DNA of 64,000 bases from Streptomyces smaragdinus (GCF_009604385.1 NZ_WEGJ01000014.1:1-64000), one strand, 5' to 3'; positions 40,653-49,213 are shown, counted from the first letter of the stretch. Notes: a model not told the origin generated them from the sequence alone. Translations and numbers: made by a program.

Positions 40653-41663
40653 ATGTCCGTATCGTCCCAAGTGGCTCCGTCAGGAGCCGGCACGCCGCGC
40701 AAGGACGGCGGCGGAGGACAGCCTCCGGGGGAGGCGGCCGGCCGGCGCAGGGAGGGACGGCCCGCGCGCCGTGTGAGTACGGGCGCGGTGCCGTATCTGC
40801 TGCTCCTCCCGGCGCTCGTGGCCACCGTGGTGCTGCTGGGCTGGCCCCTGGTGAAGAACGGCATGCTGTCGTTCCAGAACCTCAACATGCGCCAGCTGAT
40901 CCAGCACCTCACCGAGTGGAACGGCGTCGAGAACTACCGGGAACTGCTCTCCGACGCGGAGTTCTGGCACGTCGCCCAGCGGTCGCTGATCTTCACGGTG
41001 GTCAACGTCACCCTGGTCATGGTGCTGGGCACGCTGACGGGCCTGCTGCTCGCCCGGCTCGGCAAGCGGATGCGGCTCACGCTCTCCATCGCGCTGACCC
41101 TCGCCTGGGCGATGCCCATGATCGGCGCCACCACCGTCTACCAGTGGCTCTTCGCCTCCCGCTTCGGCGTGGTCAACTGGGTGCTGGACGCCCTGGGCTG
41201 GCACTCGATGGCCGAGTACAACTGGACCGGCCACCAGTTCTCCACCTTCTTCGTGGTGACCCTGCTCATCGTCTGGCAGTCGATCCCGTTCGTGGCGTTC
41301 AACCTCTACGCCGCCACCACCACGATCCCCGCCGAGCTGTACGAGGCCGCGCGGATGGACGGCGCCGGGGCGCTCAAGCTCTGGTCCACCGTGACCTACC
41401 CGTTCCTGCGGCCGTTCCTGCTGGCCACGACGTTCCTGCAGATCATCTGGATCTTCAAGTCGTTCGCCCAGATCTTCGCGGTCAACGGCGGCGGCCCGGA
41501 GCGGCTCACCGAGACGCTCCCCGTGTACGCCTTCGTCGAAGGTGTCGGCAACCAGCACTACGGCATGGGCGCGGCGATCTCCATCCTGACGATCCTGATC
41601 CTGCTCGCGCTCACCTCGTACTACCTCCGTCTGACCCTCAAGCACGAGGAGGAGCAGCTGTGA
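40653..41663 (+). CDS. dasB: ABC transporter permease DasB
   Basis: A 336-residue MalF-type permease. AAGGAGGAG precedes ATG 40653; the open frame from 40521 runs over hairpin sequence. A polar Gly/Arg-rich N-terminus of ~45 residues is followed by six helices. The EAA loop 'ELYEAARMDGAGALKLWSTVTYP' contacts the ATPase. Forms the membrane channel of the Das importer with DasC; stop overlaps dasC by GTGA. Confidence 0.94.
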   Translation: MSVSSQVAPSGAGTPRKDGGGGQPPGEAAGRRREGRPARRVSTGAVPYLLLLPALVATVVLLGWPLVKNGMLSFQNLNMRQLIQHLTEWNGVENYRELLSDAEFWHVAQRSLIFTVVNVTLVMVLGTLTGLLLARLGKRMRLTLSIALTLAWAMPMIGATTVYQWLFASRFGVVNWVLDALGWHSMAEYNWTGHQFSTFFVVTLLIVWQSIPFVAFNLYAATTTIPAELYEAARMDGAGALKLWSTVTYPFLRPFLLATTFLQIIWIFKSFAQIFAVNGGGPERLTETLPVYAFVEGVGNQHYGMGAAISILTILILLALTSYYLRLTLKHEEEQL

Positions 41664-42490
41664 GGCGCTCACTCGCCGGCCGTATCTGGCCCAACGCCAC
41701 CGCCGTGATCCTCACGGTCGTCTTTGTCTTCCCCGTGTACTGGATGTTCAGCACGGCGTTCAAGGTGCGCGGCGACATCCTGTCGGACACCCCCGTGTGG
41801 TTCCCGACGTCGCCCACGCTGGAGAACTTCCGTACCGCGATCAACGCGGACCACTTCTGGACGCTGGTGCGCAACTCGTTCGTCGTCACGGTCGGGGCGG
41901 TGCTGCTCTCCCTGTTCGTGGCGATGCTGGCCGCCTTCGCGCTGGCGCGGATCAAGTTCAAGGGGCGGCGCGGGTTCGTCCTGCTGTTCATGATCGCGCA
42001 GATGGCGCCGTGGGAGGTCATGGTCATCGCGATCTATCTGATCGCGCGTGACTCGGACATGCTCAACCAGCTGCTCCCGCTGACGCTCTTCTACACCATG
42101 ATGGTGCTGCCGCTGACCGTCCTGACGCTGCGCGGCTTCATCGCCGCCGTGCCCAAGGACCTGGAGGAGGCGGCGATGGTGGACGGGGCCTCGCGGATGC
42201 AGGCGTTCATCAAGGTGATCTTCCCGCTGCTGGCCCCGGGCCTGATGTCCACCTCGCTCTTCGGTTTCATCACGGCCTGGAACGAGTTCCCGCTGGTGCT
42301 GATCCTCAACAAGGACGCCGAGGCCCAGACCCTGCCGCTGTGGCTGTCGAGCTTCCAGACGGCCTTCGGTGACGACTGGGGCGCCACCATGGCCGCGGCC
42401 AGCCTCTTCGCGATCCCCGTGCTCGTGGTCTTCCTGGTGCTGCAACGTAAGGTCACCGGAGGACTGACGGCCGGAGCGGTGAAGGGGTAA
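41660..42490 (+). CDS. dasC: ABC transporter permease DasC
   Basis: A 276-residue MalG-type permease with six helices; GTG 41660 overlaps the dasB stop. The EAA loop is 'DLEEAAMVDGASRMQAFIKVIFPLLAPG'-like, with the invariant EAA and G at the expected spacing. Paired with DasB in the amino-sugar importer. Confidence 0.94.
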   Translation: MRRSLAGRIWPNATAVILTVVFVFPVYWMFSTAFKVRGDILSDTPVWFPTSPTLENFRTAINADHFWTLVRNSFVVTVGAVLLSLFVAMLAAFALARIKFKGRRGFVLLFMIAQMAPWEVMVIAIYLIARDSDMLNQLLPLTLFYTMMVLPLTVLTLRGFIAAVPKDLEEAAMVDGASRMQAFIKVIFPLLAPGLMSTSLFGFITAWNEFPLVLILNKDAEAQTLPLWLSSFQTAFGDDWGATMAAASLFAIPVLVVFLVLQRKVTGGLTAGAVKG

Positions 42491-42498
42491 CAGCACAT

Positions 42499-44022
42499 AT
42501 GTCCACTGTCATCCAGGGGCACGACACGATCACCCGGGACGCGCTCACCGTCCTGCACCCCGGCTTCGACGGGCTCGAGCCGCCCCAGTGGGTGCTGCGG
42601 CGGCTCGACGACGGGCTGACGTGCGTGGCGCTCTTCGGGCGCAACGTGCGTGACGCCGAGCAGGTCGCGGCGCTCACCGCGCGGCTGCGGTCGGTACGGC
42701 CCGAGGTGATCGTCGCGACGGACGAGGAAGGCGGTGACGTCACCCGGCTCGAGGTGCGTACCGGCTCGTCCTTCCCCGGCAACCTCGCCCTGGGCGCGGT
42801 GGACGACGTGGACCTCACCCGGGCGGTCGCCCGGGAGCTGGGGCGGATGCTGGCGGAGTGCGGCGTCACGATGGACTGGGCGCCGTCCGCCGACGTCAAC
42901 TCCGACCCGGACAACCCGGTGATCGGGGTGCGCTCCTTCGGCTCCGGCCAGGAGCTGGTGGCGCGGCACACCGCGGCGTACGTCCGCGGGCTGCACGACT
43001 CCGGCGTGATCGCCTGCGTCAAGCACTTCCCCGGGCACGGCGACACCGCCACCGACTCCCACCACGCGCTGCCGCACATCGGCGTGCCGCTCGAGGTGCT
43101 GCGGGCACGGGAGCTGGTGCCGTTCCGGGCGGCGATCGACGCGGGGGCGAAGGTCGTGATGAGCGCGCACATCGTGCTCTCGGCGCTCGACCCGACGCTG
43201 CCGGCCACCCTCAGCCGTCCGGTGCTCACCGGGCTGCTGCGGGGGCCGGTCGCCGACGGCGGGCTGGGCTTCGACGGCGTCGTCACCACCGACGCGCTGG
43301 AGATGCGGGCCATCGCCGAGACGTACGGCATGGCCCGGGGCGCGGTCATGGCCCTGTCAGCCGGCGCGGACGCGCTGTGCCTGGGCTTCAACGCCGACGA
43401 CGAGCTCGTCGTCGGGCTCCGGGACGCGATCGCCGCGGCGGTACGGTCCGGGGAACTCGCCGAGGAGCGGCTGGCCGAGGCGGCCTCACGGGTGCGGGGG
43501 CTCGCCGCTTGGGCGTCCTCGCGGGCGAGTGCGGTGGAGGGGGCCGCACTCGCCGACCCGTCGGCCGGGGCCGGTTCGCCGGTCGGGCTGGTCGCGGCGC
43601 GGCGGGCGCTCACCGTTACCGGGGCTTCGGGGGTCACCCCTTTTTCCGCTCCGGTGTATGTGGCGTCCTTTACGCCGGTCGCCAATATGGCGGCGGGGGA
43701 CGAGACGCCGTGGGGGCTCGTGCCGGAGCTGGCCCGGCTTCTGCCGGGGACCGTGGGCGGGTACTTCGGGCCCTCCTCGTCCGGGGCGGAGGCTGTGGCC
43801 GCGGCGGGGGAGCGGCCGTTGGTCGCCGTGGTGCGGGACGTGCATCGGCATCCCTGGATGGGGGAGGCGCTGGCGGCGGTGCTTTCGGCTCGGCCGGATG
43901 CGGTCGTGGTGGAGATGGGGGTGCCTCAGGCTTCGCCTCTTGGGGCGCTGCACATCGCTACGCGGGGGGCTTCGCGGGTGTGCGGGGTCGCTGCCGCGGA
44001 GGTCATCGCGGGGGTTCGGTAG
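42499..44022 (+). CDS. dasD: Glycoside hydrolase family 3 beta-N-acetylhexosaminidase-like protein
   Basis: A 507-residue cytoplasmic GH3 enzyme starting 8 bp after dasC. The family motif 'KHFPGHGDTATDSHHALP' contains the Asp/His pair typical of NagZ-type enzymes, and 'VVTTDALEM' contains the nucleophile Asp. It would split imported chitobiose-type sugars to N-acetylglucosamine. The last ~130 residues after the catalytic domain are a Gly/Ala-rich second domain with a visible shift in codon use from ~43500 onward (more GGG and T-ending codons). The gene name follows its S. coelicolor counterpart. Confidence 0.88.
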   Translation: MSTVIQGHDTITRDALTVLHPGFDGLEPPQWVLRRLDDGLTCVALFGRNVRDAEQVAALTARLRSVRPEVIVATDEEGGDVTRLEVRTGSSFPGNLALGAVDDVDLTRAVARELGRMLAECGVTMDWAPSADVNSDPDNPVIGVRSFGSGQELVARHTAAYVRGLHDSGVIACVKHFPGHGDTATDSHHALPHIGVPLEVLRARELVPFRAAIDAGAKVVMSAHIVLSALDPTLPATLSRPVLTGLLRGPVADGGLGFDGVVTTDALEMRAIAETYGMARGAVMALSAGADALCLGFNADDELVVGLRDAIAAAVRSGELAEERLAEAASRVRGLAAWASSRASAVEGAALADPSAGAGSPVGLVAARRALTVTGASGVTPFSAPVYVASFTPVANMAAGDETPWGLVPELARLLPGTVGGYFGPSSSGAEAVAAAGERPLVAVVRDVHRHPWMGEALAAVLSARPDAVVVEMGVPQASPLGALHIATRGASRVCGVAAAEVIAGVR

Positions 44023-44048
44023 GCGTTTTGGCTGCGGTGCCGCGCCGG

Positions 44049-44283
44049 CCCCGCGCCTCCGGCGCGGGAATGTTCCCACCCACAGCCACCCGTTGCCGTG
44101 CATCGAGGTCACCGTGCCGGCGCTTCGTGGGGGGTAAAGGGCGGGGTCAGCGTGCCGGCGCTTCGTGCGGGGCAAGACGGGGCCAGCGTGCCGGTGCTGC
44201 GGGGGAGCGTCGGCAGGGTGACCCATCCGCACGGTAACGGGCGGCCGCGGGTGGGCATTCGCTCCGCGCCGAAGGCGCGGAGG
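44049..44283. repeat. Palindromic repeat element with internal triplicate repeats
   Basis: Left end: hairpin CCCGCGCC-TCC-GGCGCGGG (44050-44068). A ~44-bp arm (44068-44112) is repeated in inverted orientation at 44218-44260 with about 34 of 43 positions matching. Right end: hairpin CTCCGCGCC-GAA-GGCGCGGAG (44262-44282). Between the arms three direct repeats start at 44114, 44152 and 44188 with GTGCCGG(C/T)GCT. Confidence 0.7.
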
Positions 44284-44361
44284 CCGACGCGGCACTCCCG
44301 CGGACGCGAACGCGGCGCAGGCGCAGGCGGGAAGCTGGGCCTCCGCCGCCCCCTCTGCTAG

Positions 44362-44377
44362 ATTGGTCTAAACCACT
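44362..44377. promoter_or_regulatory. dre site upstream of nagB
   Basis: ATTGGTCTAAACCACT, 14 of 16 matches to the dre consensus ACTGGTCTAGACCACT, 27 bp before the nagB start. Confidence 0.9.
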
Positions 44378-44403
44378 CCCACCCCGCATAAAGGCAGGCC
44401 AGC

Positions 44404-45189
44404 GTGGAAGTTGTCATCGTCCCGGACGCCGAGGCAGGCGGCGAGCTGATCGCGGAGGCCATCGCCGCCCTCCTGCGCCGCAAGCCCGAGGCCCTGCTCG
44501 GTGTGGCCACCGGATCCACCCCGCTGCCGATATACCAGGCCCTCACCGCGAAGGTCCGCGAAGGCGCCGTGGACGCGTCGAAGGCCCGTATCGCCCAGCT
44601 CGACGAGTACGTCGGACTGCCCCAGGGGCACCCCGAGTCCTACCGCTCCGTGGTGCTGCGCGAGGTCGTGGAGCCGCTCGGGCTCACCGAGGAGTCCTTC
44701 CTGGGCCCCGACGGCACCGCCGAGGACGTCCAGGCCGCCTGCGACGAGTACGACAAGGCGCTGGCCTGGGCCGGCGGCGTCGACCTCCAGCTGCTGGGGA
44801 TCGGCACGGACGGCCACATCGGCTTCAACGAGCCCTGCTCGTCCCTGGCCTCGCGCACCCGGATCAAGACGCTCACCCAGCAGACCCGGGTCGACAACGC
44901 CCGCTTCTTCGCCGGGGACATCACCCAGGTCCCGCACCATGTGATTACCCAAGGCATCGGGACCATCCTCGACGCCCGCCATCTGGTCCTGCTCGCGACC
45001 GGCGAGGGCAAGGCCGACGCCGTCGCCGCGACGGTCGAGGGACCGGTCGCCTCCGTTGTACCGGCGTCCGCGCTGCAGCTGCACCGGCACGCGACCGTCG
45101 TGGTGGACGAGGCGGCGGCGTCGAAGCTGAAGCTGGCCGACTACTTCCGCCACGCCTACGACAACAAGCCCGACTGGCAGGGCATCTAG
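44404..45189 (+). CDS. nagB: Glucosamine-6-phosphate deaminase
   Basis: A 261-residue enzyme converting glucosamine-6-phosphate to fructose-6-phosphate and ammonia, the last step of amino-sugar catabolism. Motifs: 'VATGSTPLPIYQAL' (phosphate loop), 'AQLDEYVGL' and 'LGIGTDGHIGFNEP' (catalytic Asp/His). GTG 44404 starts the protein at the usual MEVVIVPDAE. The dre site 27 bp upstream places it under DasR. Glucosamine-6-phosphate, its substrate, is the DasR inducer, closing a feedback loop. Confidence 0.95.
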   Translation: MEVVIVPDAEAGGELIAEAIAALLRRKPEALLGVATGSTPLPIYQALTAKVREGAVDASKARIAQLDEYVGLPQGHPESYRSVVLREVVEPLGLTEESFLGPDGTAEDVQAACDEYDKALAWAGGVDLQLLGIGTDGHIGFNEPCSSLASRTRIKTLTQQTRVDNARFFAGDITQVPHHVITQGIGTILDARHLVLLATGEGKADAVAATVEGPVASVVPASALQLHRHATVVVDEAAASKLKLADYFRHAYDNKPDWQGI

Positions 45190-45211
45190 GGCCTGCCAGG
45201 AGTCCCCGGCC

Positions 45212-45253
45212 CGTACGGGGCGGGCCCGAGCCGCGTCGGCCCCGCCCCGTACG
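45212..45253. terminator. Terminator after nagB
   Basis: CGTACGGGGCGGG pairs with CCCGCCCCGTACG (13 bp), between convergent nagB and the SDR gene. Confidence 0.8.
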
Positions 45254-45259
45254 TACACC

Positions 45260-46015
45260 TCAGAGCAGCGCGCCGCCCGTCACGTCGATCCACTGTCCCG
45301 TGACCCACCGGCTGTCGTCCGAGGCGAGGAACGCCACGACGTCCGCCACCTCCGCCGGCCGCGCCAGCCGGTTCAGCGGGGACCAGCCCGCGACCTCCGT
45401 CCGCGTCCGCGAACCCTCGTCCCCGAGCCACGGCGCGTTCATGTCCGTGTCGATGACTCCCGGCGCCACCGCGTTCACCGTGATCCCCCGCTCGCCCACC
45501 GTCGCCGCCAGCTTCGCCGTGAAGACGTCGATCGCCCCCTTCGTCATCGAGTACGCGATGATCCCGGGCATCCCCGCTCCCCGGGTCAGGCCCGTCGACA
45601 CGTTGACGATCCTGCCCCCGTCGCGCAGCCGGTCCAGACCGAGCCGGGTGACGAAGAACGGCGCCTTGGTGTTGACGGCGAAGACCCGGTCGTAGTCCTC
45701 CTCGGAGACCTCCGAGACCGTCCCCGGGGCCACCACCCCCGCGTTGTTCACCAGGACATCCACCCCGTCCGCGTGCGCGTCGTACGCCTCCCACAGCGCC
45801 TCGGCGGCCCCCGGCGCGCCCAGCTCCGCCCGGATCGCGAACGCCGAGCCGCCGGCCTCCTCGATCGCGGCGACCGTCTCCTTCGCCGCCGCCCCGTCGC
45901 TGCCGTAATGCACCCCCACCCTGGCCCCGTCCCGGCCCAGCCGCTCGGCGATGCCCCGCCCGATGCCGCGGCTGCCGCCCGTCACCAGAGCCGTCTTGCC
46001 CCTGAGCGCGCCCAT
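45260..46015 (-). CDS. Short-chain dehydrogenase/reductase (classical SDR)
   Basis: A 251-residue oxidoreductase: cofactor motif TGGSRGIG, 'VLVNNAGV', catalytic Ser in 'IVNVSTG' and YSMTK (YXXXK), and 'AVAPGVIDTDMN'. The cofactor loop ('VHYGSDGAAAKE') favours NADPH in many relatives. Divergent from a TetR gene, with 79 bp between starts and two operator-like sites, so very likely the regulator's target. Substrate unknown. Confidence 0.9.
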   Translation of the reverse strand: MGALRGKTALVTGGSRGIGRGIAERLGRDGARVGVHYGSDGAAAKETVAAIEEAGGSAFAIRAELGAPGAAEALWEAYDAHADGVDVLVNNAGVVAPGTVSEVSEEDYDRVFAVNTKAPFFVTRLGLDRLRDGGRIVNVSTGLTRGAGMPGIIAYSMTKGAIDVFTAKLAATVGERGITVNAVAPGVIDTDMNAPWLGDEGSRTRTEVAGWSPLNRLARPAEVADVVAFLASDDSRWVTGQWIDVTGGALL

Positions 46016-46033
46016 GGCCGCGCCCCCCTTCTT

Positions 46034-46081
46034 TAGTGGTCGCTACAGAAAGGACCGTACCACGTTTCCTAACGCCCGCTA
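46034..46081. promoter_or_regulatory. Paired operator-like sites in the SDR/TetR gap
   Basis: TAGTGGTCGCTA (46034-46045) and TAACGCCCGCTA (46070-46081), 12-bp related sites 36 bp apart, each followed by CAGAA/TAGAA. Placed to control both divergent genes. Confidence 0.6.
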
Positions 46082-46094
46082 TAGAATTGGCCGC

Positions 46095-46688
46095 ATGACC
46101 GCCAAGCAGCGCGGACGCCCCCGGTCCTTCGACCGGGAGGCGGCCCTGAAGCAGGCCGTGTTCACGTTCTGGGAGCACGGCTACGAGGCGACGTCCGTCG
46201 CCGACCTGACGGCGGCGATGGGTATCGCCGCCCCGAGCCTGTACGCGGCGTTCGGCGACAAGCGGGCCCTGTTCGAGGAGGCGGTGCAGGTCTACGCGCA
46301 CGCCTACGGCGGCTTCAGTGCCCTCGCCCTGACCGAGCCCACGGCGCGCGGGGCGATGGAGCGGCTGCTGCGCGACGCCGCGGTGGAGCACACGACGCCC
46401 GGCCGCCCGCGCGGCTGTCTGATCATGAGCGCGGGGACGAACACCAACACGGCGGAGGTCCGCGAATATCTGCGCGACCTGCGGATACGTAACATCGGCT
46501 CGTACGAGGAGCGCATCCGCCGCGGCATCGACGAAGGCGAGCTGCCGCCCGGCACGGACGCGGGGGCGCTGGCGCACTATGTCGCCGCCGTCTTCCAGGG
46601 GATGGAGCAGCAGGCCCGGGACGGGGCCACGCGCGAGGAGCTGGAGGCCGTGGCCGAGCGGGCGATGCAGGCCTGGCCCGGGACATGA
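46095..46688 (+). CDS. TetR-family regulator (AcrR type)
   Basis: A 197-residue protein; ATG 46095 gives the usual start 'MTAKQRGRPRSFDREAALKQAVFTFWEHGYEATSVADLTAAMGIAAPSLYAAFGDK'-style HTH (GRPRSFD, SLYAAFGDK). The C-terminal domain with 'GCLIMSAGTN' fits the TetR_C group that often regulates a neighbouring SDR or oxidoreductase. The longer open frame upstream is over the SDR promoter. Confidence 0.9.
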   Translation: MTAKQRGRPRSFDREAALKQAVFTFWEHGYEATSVADLTAAMGIAAPSLYAAFGDKRALFEEAVQVYAHAYGGFSALALTEPTARGAMERLLRDAAVEHTTPGRPRGCLIMSAGTNTNTAEVREYLRDLRIRNIGSYEERIRRGIDEGELPPGTDAGALAHYVAAVFQGMEQQARDGATREELEAVAERAMQAWPGT

Positions 46689-46883
46689 CTTCGGGCCGCG
46701 GCGCCTGGAGCGGGACCCTCAACCCGCCCCGGCACCGCAGCCCGGAGCTGAGCCGGCGGTGTCGCGGGGTGTGCGGCCCCGCGGGAACGGCCGGCGGGAG
46801 GCCGGGACGCAGTCAGGGCAGAGAGCGCCACGATCCTCGTTCCGCCCTCCTGTGCGGGGAGGCCGGAAGCAACTGCAAGCCAT

Positions 46884-46899
46884 TGTGGACTAGACCACT
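46884..46899. promoter_or_regulatory. dre-like palindrome upstream of the sensor kinase
   Basis: TGTGGACTAGACCACT: the right ten bases CTAGACCACT are identical to dre and the core TGGACTAGACCA differs from TGGTCTAGACCA at one position. It is 66 bp before the kinase start. Confidence 0.6.
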
Positions 46900-46965
46900 T
46901 GTCTCCGTCTAGAGGTCTGCACCACCGGAACCGGCCCCGTACGCCCGCCCGGGTACGCTCGAGGC

Positions 46966-48459
46966 GTGCCCTCCATGAACGACCTCGTGCGCCAGCACAC
47001 CGCGCTGACCGAAACCGACCTCGAGTGGCTCCATCTGCTCGTGTCGGAGTGGCAGCTGCTCGCCGACCTCTCCTTCGCGGACCTCGTGCTGTGGATCCCC
47101 ACCCTCGAGGGCTCGCGCTATGTCTCCGTGGCGCAGATGCGGCCCAACACCGGGCCCACCTCCTACCAGGACGACATGGTCGGCCACCTCGTCCCGCGCG
47201 GCCGGCGCCCGATGCTGGACGTCGCGTACGACGAGGGCCGCATCGTCCGCGAGGGCGACCCGGAGTGGCGCGAGGAGGTCCCGGTCCGGGTCGAGTCGAT
47301 CCCCGTGCGCCGGGAGGGCCGGGTGCTGGGCGTGATCGCCCGCAACACCAATCTGCTGACGGTACGCACCCCCAGCCGGCTGGAGCTGACGTATCTGCAG
47401 AGCGCCTCCGACCTGGCGCAGATGATCGCCGCCGGCGCCTTCCCGTACCCGGGCCAGTCGATGGAGTCCGAGGCCTCGCCGCGCGTCGGCGACGGTCTGC
47501 TGCGGCTCGACGCCGACGGCGTCGTCCAGTACGCCTCGCCCAACGCCCTGTCCGCGTTCCACCGCCTGGGCCACGCCGCCGACCTCGTCGGACTGCATCT
47601 GGGCAAGGCCACCGCCGAACTGGCCCTGCACCAGGGGCCGGTGGACGAGGCCCTGGTCAAGCTGGCCAGCGGCTGGGCGCCGCGCGAGACGGAGGTCGAG
47701 GGCAGCGGCGGCGTGATCCAGCTGCGCGCCATCCCGCTCAAGCCCAAGGGCGCGCGGATCGGTTCGCTCGTCCTGCTGCGCGACGTCACCGAGCTGCGCC
47801 GCCGCGAGCGCGAGCTGATCACCAAGGACGCCACCATCCGGGAGATCCACCACCGGGTGAAGAACAACCTGCAGACCGTCGCCGCCCTGCTGCGTCTGCA
47901 GTCCCGGCGGCTGGCCGCGCACGACCCGGACGGCCGGGCGCGCGAGGCGCTGGACGAGGCGGTGCGCCGGGTCGGCTCGATCGCCATCGTGCACGAGACG
48001 CTGTCGCAGACGCTGGACGAGCGGGTGGAGTTCGACGAGATCGCCGACCGGGTGCTGGCGATGGTCGCGGAGATCTCCCCGGGCCGGGTCACCGGCCGGC
48101 GCACGGGACGCTTCGGCGTCCTGGACGCCGAGGTGGCCACCCCGCTGGCGATGGTCCTCACGGAGCTGCTGCAGAACGCCCTGGAGCACGGCTTCGGCCC
48201 CGGCGACACCGGCACGGTCGAGGTCGGCGCGCTGCGCTCGGGAAACCGCGACAAGGCCAGGCTGCTGGTCACCGTCCAGGACGACGGCCGCGGACTGCCG
48301 CCGGGCTTCGACGCGGCCACGGCGGGCAATCTGGGGCTGCAGATCGTACGGACCCTCGTCGAGGGCGAGCTCGGCGGCACGTTCACCATGGAACCGGCGC
48401 CGGAGGGCGGTACGCGGGTGGCGCTGGATCTCCCGGTGCAGGGCGAGAAGAAACGCTGA
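46966..48459 (+). CDS. Soluble HisKA_2-type sensor histidine kinase with PAS domain
   Basis: A 497-residue protein from GTG 46966; ATG 46975 (MNDLVRQHT) is an equally good start. N-terminal H_kinase_N/GAF-like domain (to ~165), PAS ('DGLLRLDADGVVQYASPNAL', ~175-280), phospho-acceptor 'IREIHHRVKNNLQTVAALLRLQ' and HATPase ('LTELLQNALEHGF', 'DDGRGLPPGF', 'NLGLQIVRTLVEGELGG'). No membrane helices, so it senses a cytoplasmic signal. No response regulator gene is adjacent. Conserved next to wblE in Streptomyces as I recall. Confidence 0.92.
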   Translation: MPSMNDLVRQHTALTETDLEWLHLLVSEWQLLADLSFADLVLWIPTLEGSRYVSVAQMRPNTGPTSYQDDMVGHLVPRGRRPMLDVAYDEGRIVREGDPEWREEVPVRVESIPVRREGRVLGVIARNTNLLTVRTPSRLELTYLQSASDLAQMIAAGAFPYPGQSMESEASPRVGDGLLRLDADGVVQYASPNALSAFHRLGHAADLVGLHLGKATAELALHQGPVDEALVKLASGWAPRETEVEGSGGVIQLRAIPLKPKGARIGSLVLLRDVTELRRRERELITKDATIREIHHRVKNNLQTVAALLRLQSRRLAAHDPDGRAREALDEAVRRVGSIAIVHETLSQTLDERVEFDEIADRVLAMVAEISPGRVTGRRTGRFGVLDAEVATPLAMVLTELLQNALEHGFGPGDTGTVEVGALRSGNRDKARLLVTVQDDGRGLPPGFDAATAGNLGLQIVRTLVEGELGGTFTMEPAPEGGTRVALDLPVQGEKKR

Positions 48460-48614
48460 CGCCCATTCACTTCCCGTCCCGGAACGGATCCGGGAATGTA
48501 ACGGTTTTGTCCCACCGGGGAATTGCAGGACCCCTGGAAAATGCCCGAGCCCCGGAACCGGAAAGGTCCCAGGGCTCAAAGGATCCGCGCGCTGCGGCTC
48601 GGAGGAGAGTTGCC

Positions 48615-48637
48615 GCGGCCCCCGTCGCCGGGGGGCC
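48615..48637 (-). terminator. Terminator of wblE
   Basis: CGGCCCCCG / CGGGGGGCCG-type stem with a TCG-centred loop, ~20 bp past the wblE stop on the minus strand. Confidence 0.55.
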
Positions 48638-48658
48638 GGACAGCTGCGTTCAGGCGGG

Positions 48659-48916
48659 TCAGGCGGTGGCCTTGCGGGCCCGGTTGCGGGCGGCGCGGCG
48701 CTTCATCGCGCGGCGCTCGTCCTCGCTCATGCCACCCCAGACGCCGGAGTCCTGACCGGACTCGAGCGCCCACTGCAGGCACTGCTCCTGGACGGGGCAG
48801 CGGCGGCAGACAGCCTTGGCTTCCTCGATCTGCAGCAGCGCAGGACCGGTGTTGCCGATGGGGAAGAACAGCTCGGGGTCTTCCTCGCGGCAAACGGCGT
48901 TGTGACGCCAGTCCAT
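48659..48916 (-). CDS. wblE: WhiB-family iron-sulfur regulator WblE (WhiB1 orthologue)
   Basis: An 85-residue protein. The four cluster cysteines are Cys9, Cys37, Cys40 and Cys46 (C...CXXCX5C), followed by the G(V/I)WGG turn ('SGVWGGMSEDERRAMKRRAARNRARK') and a basic DNA-binding tail. In mycobacteria the orthologue WhiB1 is essential, binds the principal sigma factor and responds to nitric oxide. ATG 48916 has GGAG upstream. A Crp-type palindrome lies ~50 bp before the start. Confidence 0.95.
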   Translation of the reverse strand: MDWRHNAVCREEDPELFFPIGNTGPALLQIEEAKAVCRRCPVQEQCLQWALESGQDSGVWGGMSEDERRAMKRRAARNRARKATA

Positions 48917-48958
48917 GACTGCTCCATCTCATAGTGTTGCGGGCGAGTTGCTTGTGAA

Positions 48959-48974
48959 TGTGAACGCTTTCACG
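48959..48974. promoter_or_regulatory. Crp-type binding site upstream of wblE
   Basis: TGTGA-ACGCTT-TCACG, a near-perfect match to the actinobacterial Crp motif TGTGA-N6-TCACA, centred ~50 bp before the wblE start. Confidence 0.6.
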
Positions 48975-49213
48975 AATCCCCCCACGAGTGAAGAGGCCGG
49001 ACCGGGGGAACCCGTGTGACCTTCAACATGTGGAGTGAGATCCGGCGAGGAACTGGAGGGCCCGACGGTGGGTGCCGTTCCGATCGCCAAGAGAAGGTTC
49101 GCAAACCTCAGCTTCGGATACAACCCCTTCCGGGAAGTTTCTTTGGATTCCTTGGTGTCGATTGGCTCACAGCACTGGATCAAGGGGTCAGATGCAGTCC
49201 GTACGTTCGAGAT

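Larger units (their letters stand above)
44023..44403. other. Intergenic region before nagB: structured repeat element plus nagB control region
   Basis: No convincing gene. It contains the inverted-repeat element at 44049-44283, about 75 bp of GC-rich sequence with no recognised signal, and the nagB dre site. Short open frames over it translate to Arg/Gly-rich peptides with no RBS. Confidence 0.7.

Noticed and set aside
44098..44361. An 87-codon open frame over the repeat element, with VPALR-type peptide repeats.
   Set aside because: The periodicity simply reflects the DNA repeats; there is no RBS and the composition is Arg/Gly-rich.
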